From CAWDLX01 sp046728155 (GTDB lineage: Bacteria; Actinomycetota; Actinomycetes; Mycobacteriales; Micromonosporaceae): DNA of 26,058 nucleotides. This document shows, in pieces, positions 1 to 6,457 of the stretch. The notes under the pieces were generated by a model. The model was not told the origin of the DNA and searched no databases. It was given only the letters and a program-made list of their open reading frames with translations. The stretch is from positions 1 through 26,058 of the forward strand of contig JBKPDY010000013.1 of NCBI GenBank assembly GCA_046728155.1. Reading direction: 5' to 3'. Made by a program: the position numbers and the translations under genes. The first letter of the stretch is position 1, and the number at the start of each line of letters is the position of its first letter.

Positions 1-21
1 TCAGATGTGTATAAGAGACAG
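1..21 (+). other. Sequencing adapter remnant (Nextera/Tn5 mosaic end)
   Basis: Bases 3-21 read AGATGTGTATAAGAGACAG, identical to the 19-bp Tn5 mosaic end used in Nextera libraries, and the preceding TC matches the end of the read-1 adapter. This is library sequence left at the contig end, not genomic DNA. The organism's sequence therefore starts at about base 22. Confidence 0.96.
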
Positions 22-69
22 CAGCTCGGCTTCGAGCGCGTGACGATCAACTTCCCGCCCAGCCCGTAG
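22..69 (+). CDS. C-terminal tail of an upstream gene (partial, unidentified)
   Basis: From base 22 an open frame reads QLGFERVTINFPPSP and stops at TAG 67-69, followed 61 bases later by sdaA on the same strand. The short peptide looks like a normal gene end, with codons typical of the window, but it is too short to identify. The 5' part is missing because the contig begins here in adapter sequence. Same-strand spacing makes co-transcription with sdaA possible. I do not recognise it as a glycine-cleavage or serine hydroxymethyltransferase tail, which would be common sdaA neighbours. Confidence 0.35.
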   Translation, partial: QLGFERVTINFPPSP

Positions 70-130
70 CCTTGACAACGGCGATCCCCGGGCTCGAGGA
101 GGAGTACCCTCGCCGGGCAGGGAGCGTGAC

Positions 131-1498
131 ATGATCAGCGCCTTCGAGCTCTTCAAAGTCGGCATCGGCCCCTCGAGCTCACATACCGTCGGCCCGATGC
201 GGGCCGCACGGCTCTTCGCGACCGGCGTCCGCGATCAGGGTCTACTGACCCAGACGGTACGGGTGAAGGCCGAGCTCTTCGGCTCGCTCGGCGCCACCGG
301 CCACGGCCACGGGAGCGACAAGGCGGTCATGCTCGGACTCGCCGGCGAAGACCCCGAGAACGTCGATACCGACACGGTCGACGAGCGGGCTTCGACCGTA
401 CGGGCGCAACGTCGGTTGCTTCTCCTCGGCGAGCGAGCGGTGGACTTCGACCCGGACGAAGATCTCATCCTGCACCGACGGCGCGTCCTGCCGTTCCACC
501 CGAACGGCATGATCTTCACGGCGTACGGGTCCGATGACGAGGAGCTCGTCTGCCGCACCTACTACTCGGTCGGCGGCGGCTTCGTGGTGGACGAGAGCGC
601 GGCGGGTGCCGACCGGGTGAAGGTCGACGACACGCCGGTCCGGTACCCCTTCACCACCGCCGCCGAGTTGTTGCTCCACACCGGCGAGACCGGACTGCGG
701 ATCAGCGACATCATGCTCGCCAACGAGCAGGCGTGGCGTTCGGAACCGGAAGTGCGCACGGGTCTACTGCACATCTGGGACGTCATGCAGGCCTGCATCG
801 CCCGAGGCTGCGAGCGGGACGGGGTGCTGCCGGGTGGGCTCAAGGTGAAACGCCGGGCGGCCGAGATGCGCCGAGCCCTGGAGCACGATGGCATCCAGGA
901 TCCGCTGCAGGTCATGGACTGGGTGAGCCTCTACGCCCTGGCCGTCAACGAGGAGAACGCGTCCGGCGGGCGCGTCGTCACCGCTCCTACCAACGGAGCC
1001 GCGGGCATCATCCCGGCGGTCCTGCATTACTACACCCGGTTCGTGCCTGGGGCCGACGACGACGGCGTGGTCAGGTTCCTCCTCACCGCGGCCGCGGTGG
1101 GAGTGCTGTTCAAGGAGAACGCCTCCATTTCCGGCGCCGAGGTGGGTTGCCAGGGCGAGGTGGGCTCGGCCTGCTCGATGGCGGCCGCCGGACTGACCGA
1201 GGTGCTCGGCGGTACGGTCGACCAGGTTGAGAACGCGGCGGAGATCGCGATGGAGCACAACTTGGGCCTGACCTGCGACCCGGTCGGCGGCCTGGTCCAG
1301 ATTCCCTGCATCGAGCGCAACGCGGTCGCCTCGGTCAAGGCGATCACCGCCAGCCGGCTCGCGCTGCGGGGCGACGGTCAACACACGGTCTCACTCGACA
1401 AGGTGATCAAGACCATGCGTGAGACCGGCGCCGACATGAAGATCAAGTACAAGGAGACCGCGCGGGGCGGCCTCGCCGTCAATGTGATCGAGTGCTGA
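131..1498 (+). CDS. sdaA: L-serine ammonia-lyase (L-serine dehydratase), iron-sulfur, single chain
   Basis: This enzyme deaminates L-serine to pyruvate and ammonia in the cytoplasm, using a [4Fe-4S] cluster as Lewis acid. The 455-residue length is normal for the fused, one-chain form with an N-terminal beta domain and C-terminal alpha domain. The N-terminus carries the family hallmark GPSSSHTVGPMRAA (about residues 13-26). Three conserved cysteines that ligate the cluster in this family are visible at Cys340 (VGCQGE), Cys382 (LTCDPVGG) and Cys393 (IPCIERN). The alpha-domain motifs APTNGAAGIIPAVLHYY and KENASISGAEVG are also present. The ATG at 131 is preceded by a GGGAG ribosome site ending at 123, which supports this start. 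It is downstream of an unidentified gene tail on the same strand, and nothing in it looks broken. Confidence 0.97.
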   Translation: MISAFELFKVGIGPSSSHTVGPMRAARLFATGVRDQGLLTQTVRVKAELFGSLGATGHGHGSDKAVMLGLAGEDPENVDTDTVDERASTVRAQRRLLLLGERAVDFDPDEDLILHRRRVLPFHPNGMIFTAYGSDDEELVCRTYYSVGGGFVVDESAAGADRVKVDDTPVRYPFTTAAELLLHTGETGLRISDIMLANEQAWRSEPEVRTGLLHIWDVMQACIARGCERDGVLPGGLKVKRRAAEMRRALEHDGIQDPLQVMDWVSLYALAVNEENASGGRVVTAPTNGAAGIIPAVLHYYTRFVPGADDDGVVRFLLTAAAVGVLFKENASISGAEVGCQGEVGSACSMAAAGLTEVLGGTVDQVENAAEIAMEHNLGLTCDPVGGLVQIPCIERNAVASVKAITASRLALRGDGQHTVSLDKVIKTMRETGADMKIKYKETARGGLAVNVIEC

Positions 1499-1508
1499 CC
1501 CTGCGTCT

Positions 1509-1525
1509 ACGTCCTCCGGACGTTT
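1509..1525 (+). terminator. Possible intrinsic terminator after sdaA
   Basis: The arms ACGTCC (1509-1514) and GGACGT (1518-1523) form a perfect 6-bp stem around a 3-base TCC loop, followed by TTTG. It lies 10 bases after the sdaA stop. The stem and T-run are both short, so termination efficiency is uncertain. Confidence 0.4.
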
Positions 1526-1818
1526 GTACCCTGCCGAGCCTTTCCGTGCGGATAGGTCGGATCTAACCCCGGGCCCAAGCACCAATCTCAGCCCGATTTG
1601 CGCAATTTCCGATCTCGAACCCCGATGATCGGCGTGGGCGTACGTTTCGTCTCGGTCAGCGTCATCGTCCGTACAACGGGGGCGATCATTGATCAGGTCG
1701 TCCATCGCGCCTCACCGCGCGGTCCAGTCCCCGGGACTCACCGCGGGCACGCCCCGAAGCGCGGGCTCCCGCTCCGCCTGACTCGTGCCATTCGGGCGGT
1801 ATCCGAAGGCCCGCTGAA

Positions 1819-1866
1819 GATCGTTTCCGTGCAGATGCGTGGCCTCAATGCGTTCTTGTACGGAAA
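1819..1866 (+). repeat. 48-base dispersed hairpin repeat, copy 1
   Basis: This 48-base element recurs at 24846-24893 in the same orientation with 41/48 identical bases. Outer arms TTTCCGTGCA (1824-1833) and TGTACGGAAA (1857-1866) form a 10-bp stem with one G.U pair on the plus strand. Inside it, 1837-1841 can pair with 1849-1853, leaving a 7-base apical loop (1842-1848). It lies about 108 bases upstream of the exporter permease start, so it may fall in that operon's 5' leader. Function is unknown; a structured RNA, REP-like element or terminator are all possible. Confidence 0.75.
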
Positions 1867-1973
1867 ACTGCCGTCTGCGCACCGAAAGCCGGCCCGCCTC
1901 GTCGGCACATCCCGCACATTTCGTACTTACAGCCTGTTACGGTATTGCCCGACCCGTGAGCCCGGAGAATCCC

Positions 1974-2834
1974 GTGACCGCTTCCACGTCGCTCCGCCGC
2001 CCAACCACCGATACCTCCGCGCGTGGCCGGGTCGCGGGCTCCAACGTCGGCGAGGTCTGGGAGAGCCGAGGCATCCTCCGCTTGCTGGTCCGCCGCGACC
2101 TCACGGTCAAGTACCAGTCTTCGATGCTCGGGTACCTCTGGTCGCTGATCGAGCCGCTCACGGTTGCGACGGTCTACTGGTTCATCTTCGGCGTCCTTTA
2201 TGGCGAGCGGGTGGGCGACGGCGACGTGCCGTACGTGCTCTACCTAGCATCCGGCCTCTTCGCGTGGATCTGGGTCAGCGGGGTCCTCGGTGAGGCCACC
2301 ACCGCGCTGACCGCGCAGTCACGGCTGATCACGACGATCCGGATGCCGCGGGAGATCTTCGCGATCGGCCGGGTTGCGGGCAAGGGGTTCGAGTATCTTG
2401 CCTCGCTGCCGGTCCTGCTGCTGATCGCCATCCTGCTGCACGGGCACTTCGGGGTGCAGCTGCTCTACCTCCCGGTCGCGATCGCCGTGGAGGCCACGTT
2501 CCTGGTGGGTCTGGCGCTGCTGCTGGCGTCGCTCAACGTCATGCTCCGCGACACCGAGAAGGTGGCCCGGCTGCTGCAGCGGATCCTGCTGTACACGATT
2601 CCCGTGATCTATCCGCTCTCGCGGGTGCTGCACAGCGGTATCCCGCATTGGCTCACGATGCTCTACCAACTCAACCCGATGGTCGGGATCATCGAACTGC
2701 ACCACGCCGTCTGGTCCGCGCACAACCCGGCCTGGCCGCCGGTGTGGGCGGCTGCGATCGGAAGCGTCCTGATGCTGCTCGGCGGGTACTGGGTCTTCCG
2801 CGTCCTGGAGCCGTCCGTGCTGAAGGAGCTGTGA
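1974..2834 (+). CDS. ABC-2 type polysaccharide/teichoic-acid export permease (TagG/Wzm-like)
   Basis: This is the membrane subunit of an ABC exporter that moves lipid-linked glycans across the plasma membrane. I use the GTG at 1974, because GGAG at 1964-1967 is at ideal distance; the longer frame from ATG 1839 would translate through the hairpin repeat. That gives 286 residues, normal for the family. The cytoplasmic N-terminus contains the typical amphipathic segment (LLVRRDLTVKYQSSMLGYLWSLIEPL), followed by about six hydrophobic spans. The segment around LNVMLRDTEKVARLLQRIL is also characteristic of this family. Its stop overlaps or abuts the ATPase start, so the two are translationally coupled. 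With the following ATPase and glycosyltransferase it forms a surface-glycan operon; the exact polymer cannot be read from sequence. Confidence 0.9.
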   Translation: MTASTSLRRPTTDTSARGRVAGSNVGEVWESRGILRLLVRRDLTVKYQSSMLGYLWSLIEPLTVATVYWFIFGVLYGERVGDGDVPYVLYLASGLFAWIWVSGVLGEATTALTAQSRLITTIRMPREIFAIGRVAGKGFEYLASLPVLLLIAILLHGHFGVQLLYLPVAIAVEATFLVGLALLLASLNVMLRDTEKVARLLQRILLYTIPVIYPLSRVLHSGIPHWLTMLYQLNPMVGIIELHHAVWSAHNPAWPPVWAAAIGSVLMLLGGYWVFRVLEPSVLKEL

Positions 2835-2836
2835 GC

Positions 2837-3577
2837 GTGGACGAGCCGATCATCGTGGCGAAGAGGCTGGGTGTGCGGTTCGTGCGGAACCGTCGGCGGA
2901 ACCTGAAGCTGCGGGAGTTCTTCGTTCAGGGTGGCCGCCGGCGCCCACGAATGGACGATTTCTGGGCTTTACGGGATATCTCCTTCGTGATCAATTCCGG
3001 GGACGCGGTCGGAGTGGTCGGCCGGAACGGCACCGGAAAGAGCACCCTGCTCAAGCTCATCGCCGGAGTGCTGATTCCGGATGAGGGAACTGTCGCCACA
3101 TACGGCCGGGTCGCGCCGCTGCTCGAGCTCAGCGCGGGCTTCGCCACCGACCTGACCGGACGGGAGAACGTCCAGATCGTCGCGGCGCTGCATGGACTCT
3201 CGCGGGCCGAGGTCAAAGAGCGGATGGCGTCGATCCTCGAGTTCTCGGAGATCCGCGACTTCATCGACACCCCGGTTCGGCACTACTCGACCGGCATGCG
3301 CGTCCGGCTGGGTTTCGCCGTGATTGCGCAGCTCAGCCACCCGATCCTGCTGGTGGACGAGGTACTCGCGGTCGGCGACAACGACTACCGGGTGAAGTGC
3401 TACGCGACCATCGAGCGCATGCTCGGCGAGGGCCGGACGCTCGTCCTGGTTTCACACAACGAAAGCGACCTGCGCCGCTTCTGCAACCGCGGCATCTACA
3501 TCAGTTCCGGCAGTATTGAGGTCGACGGGACGCTGGATGAGGCGATGGCGGCCTACAGCGGGTTCGTGCCGGCATAG
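2837..3577 (+). CDS. ABC exporter ATPase for polysaccharide/teichoic acid (TagH/Wzt-like, short form)
   Basis: This nucleotide-binding subunit powers the neighbouring permease. Walker A is GRNGTGKST (residues 62-70), the signature is YSTGMRVRL (from 150) in the variant typical of Wzt/TagH proteins rather than LSGGQ, and Walker B is ILLVDEVLAVGD (from 170), followed by a switch histidine in VLVSHNE. The GTG at 2837 has AGGAG at ideal spacing; a GTG at 2831 overlapping the permease stop is an alternative adding two residues. At 246 residues it ends soon after the nucleotide-binding domain, so it lacks the C-terminal carbohydrate-binding domain of long Wzt proteins. It is followed immediately by a glycosyltransferase. 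Confidence 0.92.
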   Translation: MDEPIIVAKRLGVRFVRNRRRNLKLREFFVQGGRRRPRMDDFWALRDISFVINSGDAVGVVGRNGTGKSTLLKLIAGVLIPDEGTVATYGRVAPLLELSAGFATDLTGRENVQIVAALHGLSRAEVKERMASILEFSEIRDFIDTPVRHYSTGMRVRLGFAVIAQLSHPILLVDEVLAVGDNDYRVKCYATIERMLGEGRTLVLVSHNESDLRRFCNRGIYISSGSIEVDGTLDEAMAAYSGFVPA

Positions 3578-4618
3578 ATGTGGCGCGGTCGGCCGCTGCT
3601 CACGATCGTTGTTCCGGCGCACAACGTGGCGCCCTTTCTGCCGGACTGCCTCGACTCGATCCTGACGGGCGCGGCCGATCAGCTGCAGGTGGTCGCGGTC
3701 GACGATGCCTCGCCGGACGACGCCGGGCAGATCCTCGACGACTACGCCGGGCACGACGGCCGGGTCATGGTCCTGCACCTGCGGGACAACGTCGGACTAG
3801 GTCCGGCCCGCAACGCCGCGTTCGACCGCGCCCGGGGCGAGTACCTGTGGTTCGTCGACGGTGACGATAGGCTCCCGCTGGGCGGCGTCGCCGCCGTCAC
3901 CACCCGACTCGTCGAGCTCCGTCCCGATGTGCTGCTCGTCGACCATCTCCGCCTGCACCCCGATGGGAGGCTGGATGCGGATCCGCACGAGACACCGGTC
4001 GGGCAGTTACCCGGCACGCTCCGGCTGGCCAATCTGCCGAGGCTGCTCGGAGTACGTCAAGCGGCGTGGAACCGGATCGTGCGCCGCGAACTTCTCGACA
4101 GCGAGGGCCTGCGTTTCCCGGGCGGATGGTACGAGGACGTCGGTTTCAGCCACCTCGCGTTGCTGTGCGCCCGGCGGATCGGCGCGCTCGGCCGGGTCGG
4201 GTACCACTACCGCTACCGGCCGGACGGCGCGATCACGACCACGCGCAGCGCGCGGCACTTCGAGGTCTTCGCACAGTACGAGCGGCTCTTCGCCCGGTTG
4301 GACCGTCGTCCGGTCGAACCGGAGCTTCGCGCGCGTCTCTTCGAGGTGATGATCGAGCATTATCTGGTGATCGTCGGCACGGAAACCCGGATCCCGACGA
4401 GCCTGCGCCCGGCGTTCTTCACCCGGATGGTCGAGCATTACCGCCGGTACCTACCGTCGCCTGACTACTCGCCACCGGGCGGTTGGAACGGCGTGAAGCA
4501 CCGGTTCGTCCGCTGGGACGCGTATCCGGCCTTCATCGCCGCCCGCAACGTGTACCGCGCCGGCCGGCGATGGGTACCCGCAAGCAGGAGCACCCTGTTT
4601 GCTTCCAGGCGACAATAG
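3578..4618 (+). CDS. Glycosyltransferase family 2 (GT-A fold)
   Basis: This is probably a cytoplasmic glycosyltransferase acting on the glycan exported by the adjacent ABC system. The N-terminal GT-A domain has LTIVVPAHNVAPFL, the nucleotide-binding DDAS (Asp42-Asp43), the metal-binding DGDD (Asp94-Asp97) and the ED general-base motif in WYEDVGFS (Glu186-Asp187). The C-terminal third (about 240-346) is basic and aromatic, with no clear transmembrane helix, and resembles the extensions seen on glycosyltransferases next to teichoic-acid-type loci. The ATG directly follows the ATPase stop with no gap, so translation is likely coupled; no good separate ribosome site is seen. Donor sugar and acceptor cannot be assigned. 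Confidence 0.88.
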   Translation: MWRGRPLLTIVVPAHNVAPFLPDCLDSILTGAADQLQVVAVDDASPDDAGQILDDYAGHDGRVMVLHLRDNVGLGPARNAAFDRARGEYLWFVDGDDRLPLGGVAAVTTRLVELRPDVLLVDHLRLHPDGRLDADPHETPVGQLPGTLRLANLPRLLGVRQAAWNRIVRRELLDSEGLRFPGGWYEDVGFSHLALLCARRIGALGRVGYHYRYRPDGAITTTRSARHFEVFAQYERLFARLDRRPVEPELRARLFEVMIEHYLVIVGTETRIPTSLRPAFFTRMVEHYRRYLPSPDYSPPGGWNGVKHRFVRWDAYPAFIAARNVYRAGRRWVPASRSTLFASRRQ

Positions 4619-4621
4619 GGC

Positions 4622-4637
4622 GCCCCTGCACTGGGGC
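4622..4637 (+). terminator. Weak hairpin after the exporter/glycosyltransferase operon
   Basis: GCCCC (4622-4626) and GGGGC (4633-4637) form a 5-bp GC stem with a 6-base loop, a few bases after the GT2 stop. Only ATGTTTG follows rather than a T-run, so this may end the operon but is not a classical terminator. Confidence 0.3.
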
Positions 4638-4645
4638 CGGCATGT

Positions 4646-4673
4646 TTGACACGGATCATCGGGCGGGTATCAC
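4646..4673 (+). promoter_or_regulatory. Sigma70-type promoter for the 60-residue acidic protein
   Basis: A perfect -35 TTGACA (4646-4651) is followed after 16 bases by TATCAC (4668-4673). Six bases later is the ATG at 4680, which is where transcription should begin, so the mRNA would be leaderless or nearly so. This matches the absence of a ribosome site and supports the short gene being real. Confidence 0.5.
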
Positions 4674-4679
4674 GGCCGC

Positions 4680-4862
4680 ATGACTGAGCTTCCGGCTGCT
4701 CCCGACATCGTCGATGACGGCTTCAGCGACGTTCTCGCCGAAGACGACGTCGTCCACGTGCCACCGGCCGCGGCCGAACTGGCGGAGAGCATCGAGCACG
4801 GTGACGAGGGCGGCTTCATCGCCGATGTGCCCGACTGGGACGAGCAGGACCCGCTGACCTGA
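4680..4862 (+). CDS. Small acidic hypothetical protein (60 aa, no Lys or Arg)
   Basis: I do not recognise this protein. It has 60 residues, 18 of them Asp or Glu, two His and no Lys or Arg, giving a very low predicted pI. It has no signal peptide or membrane segment, and ends in an acidic WDEQDPLT tail. Third codon positions are strongly G/C, like neighbouring genes, and a good promoter lies at leaderless distance upstream, both arguing that it is translated. It lies between the glycan operon and the semialdehyde dehydrogenase but has its own promoter, so its job cannot be inferred from context. A highly charged protein like this might act as an inhibitor or adaptor, but that is speculation. 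Confidence 0.6.
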   Translation: MTELPAAPDIVDDGFSDVLAEDDVVHVPPAAAELAESIEHGDEGGFIADVPDWDEQDPLT

Positions 4863-4963
4863 TCGCCAAGCCGGCTCCGGCATGATCGCCGTGGCCGAGT
4901 CAGAAACGACCCCAGCCGTCGTTCCGGGTACCGCGGCGCCGATCTTCGCTGCGACGAAGCCGT

Positions 4964-4969
4964 TAAGCT
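4964..4969 (+). promoter_or_regulatory. -10 element for leaderless transcription of the dehydrogenase operon
   Basis: TAAGCT fits the actinobacterial -10 pattern TANNNT and ends six bases before the ATG at 4976, so the transcript would start at or next to the start codon. No good ribosome site precedes that ATG. A clear -35 is not visible. Confidence 0.4.
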
Positions 4970-4975
4970 CAGGCC

Positions 4976-6457
4976 ATGTCGACCACCCGGATATCCCACT
5001 GGATCGACGGCCGGACCACTCCCGGAGTCTCCGGACGGGTCGGCCCCGTCTTCAACCCGGCCACCGGTGAGCAGACCGGAGCGGTCGATCTCGCGGACGC
5101 CGCCGAGGTTGACCGCGCGGTCACGTCCGCCACCGATGCGGCGGCGCTCTGGCGAGCCTCGGCGCTGTCCCGGAGATCCGCCGTTCTCTTCGCTTTCCGT
5201 GAGCTGTTGCATGCCCGTACAGACGAACTCGCCGCGATCGTGACGAGCGAACACGGCAAGGTGTTGGCGGACGCCAACGGGGAGGTCGCGCGGGGCCTGG
5301 AGAACGCCGAGTTCGCTACCGGAATCCCGCACCTGCTCAAGGGCTCGTACTCGGAGCAGGCCTCGGCGGGCGTCGACGTGTACTCGATCCGCCAGCCGCT
5401 CGGCGTCGTCGCCGGCATCACACCATTCAACTTCCCGGCGATGGTTCCACTGTGGATGTGTACGACCGCCATCGCCTGTGGCAACGCGTTCATGCTCAAG
5501 CCGAGCGAGAAGGATCCGTCGGCGGTCCTGTTCCTGGCGCGGCTGTGGCAGGAGGCCGGCCTGCCCGATGGGGTCTTCACCGTCGTCAACGGCGACCGCG
5601 TCGCGGTCGACGCAATCCTGGCCCACCCGGGAATCGCCGCGGTCAGCTTCGTCGGCTCCACCCCGGTTGCTCGGCACATCTACCGGACCGGCACCGCGAA
5701 CGGTAAACGGGTGCAGGCCCTGGGTGGCGCGAAGAACCATATGGTCGTCCTGCCGGACGCCGATGTGGAGCTCGCCGCCGACGCTGCCGTCTCCGCGGCG
5801 TACGGCTCGGCCGGTGAGCGGTGCATGGCCATATCCGTGGTGGTCGCGGTCGGAGAGGTGGGCGGTCCGTTGGTGGACGCGATCGCCGCCCGGCTGCCGA
5901 AGCTGAAGATCGGCGCTGGAACCGATCCCGACTCCGAGATGGGCCCGCTCATCACCCGGGAACACCGCGACCGGGTGGCGTCCTACATCGATCAGGGTGG
6001 CGTCATCATCGCCGACGGGCGCCAAGCGGACGTGCCGGAGCACGGCTTCTTCCTCGGCCCTAGCCTGCTCGACCACGTGACCCCGGATATGACCGTCTAC
6101 ACCGACGAGATCTTCGGACCGGTGCTCGGCGTTGTTCGGGCCCAAACATACGACCAAGCGGTTGGCCTGGTCAACGCCAACGAGTATGGAAACGGCACCG
6201 CCATCTTCACCCGCGACGGGGCGGCCGCGCGCCAGTTCCAGTTCGACGTCCAGGCCGGCATGGTCGGTGTGAACGTGCCGATCCCGGTTCCGGTGGCGTA
6301 CTACTCGTTCGGTGGCTGGAAGGCCTCTCTGTTCGGCGATACCCACATGTACGGCCCGGATGGTGTCCACTTCTACACCCGGACCAAGGTCGTCACATCG
6401 AGGTGGCCGGCGCCAGCTACCTCCACAGTGGACCTTCATTTTCCGAGGACGAGATGA
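4976..6457 (+). CDS. mmsA: CoA-acylating (methyl)malonate-semialdehyde dehydrogenase
   Basis: This enzyme oxidises malonate or methylmalonate semialdehyde with NAD+ and CoA to acetyl-CoA or propionyl-CoA plus CO2. The 493-residue protein has the aldehyde dehydrogenase fold: FNPATGE near the N-terminus, the ITPFNFPAMVPLWM segment, the FVGSTPVARHIY NAD-binding region, and catalytic Cys283 in SAGERCMAIS. Where ordinary aldehyde dehydrogenases have the catalytic Glu of ELGGK, this one reads QALGGAKNHMVVLPDAD, which is diagnostic of the CoA-dependent MMSDH branch lacking that Glu. The last bases overlap the aminotransferase start (ATGA), showing coupled expression. Paired with a class III aminotransferase, it suits catabolism of beta-alanine or 3-aminoisobutyrate, for example from pyrimidines. 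An inositol role (IolA) is less likely because no iol genes are nearby. Confidence 0.93.
   Translation: MSTTRISHWIDGRTTPGVSGRVGPVFNPATGEQTGAVDLADAAEVDRAVTSATDAAALWRASALSRRSAVLFAFRELLHARTDELAAIVTSEHGKVLADANGEVARGLENAEFATGIPHLLKGSYSEQASAGVDVYSIRQPLGVVAGITPFNFPAMVPLWMCTTAIACGNAFMLKPSEKDPSAVLFLARLWQEAGLPDGVFTVVNGDRVAVDAILAHPGIAAVSFVGSTPVARHIYRTGTANGKRVQALGGAKNHMVVLPDADVELAADAAVSAAYGSAGERCMAISVVVAVGEVGGPLVDAIAARLPKLKIGAGTDPDSEMGPLITREHRDRVASYIDQGGVIIADGRQADVPEHGFFLGPSLLDHVTPDMTVYTDEIFGPVLGVVRAQTYDQAVGLVNANEYGNGTAIFTRDGAAARQFQFDVQAGMVGVNVPIPVPVAYYSFGGWKASLFGDTHMYGPDGVHFYTRTKVVTSRWPAPATSTVDLHFPRTR

Larger units (their letters stand above)
1499..1973 (+). other. 475-base intergenic spacer
   Basis: This stretch separates sdaA from the exporter operon. 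It holds a short terminator-like hairpin just after sdaA (1509-1525), a half-copy of the repeat's left arm (TTTCCGTGCGGAT at 1541-1553), the full 48-base hairpin repeat (1819-1866), and a weak -10-like TACGGT at 1938-1943 ahead of the permease. Open frames running through it have uncharacteristic codon use and no ribosome site. I see no convincing gene. Confidence 0.6.

Noticed and set aside
1..21. Tn5-type transposon end as evidence of an insertion element
   Set aside because: The mosaic end lies exactly at the contig terminus with read-1 adapter bases, which is the signature of a tagmentation library rather than a genomic transposon.
1839..1973. Longer N-terminus for the ABC permease from ATG 1839
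   Set aside because: This would translate through the hairpin repeat, has no ribosome site, and gives a Cys/Arg-rich sequence unlike permease N-termini. GTG 1974 has GGAG at ideal spacing.
4670..6439. 589-residue open frame on the minus strand opposite the semialdehyde dehydrogenase
   Set aside because: The plus-strand frame encodes an unmistakable MMSDH. The antisense translation is His/Arg/Asp-rich without motifs, a common by-product of GC-rich codon bias.
6403..6453. Upstream ATG 6403 as start of the aminotransferase
   Set aside because: It lies inside the dehydrogenase gene without a ribosome site. ATG 6454 has GAGG and the ATGA overlap typical of coupled genes.
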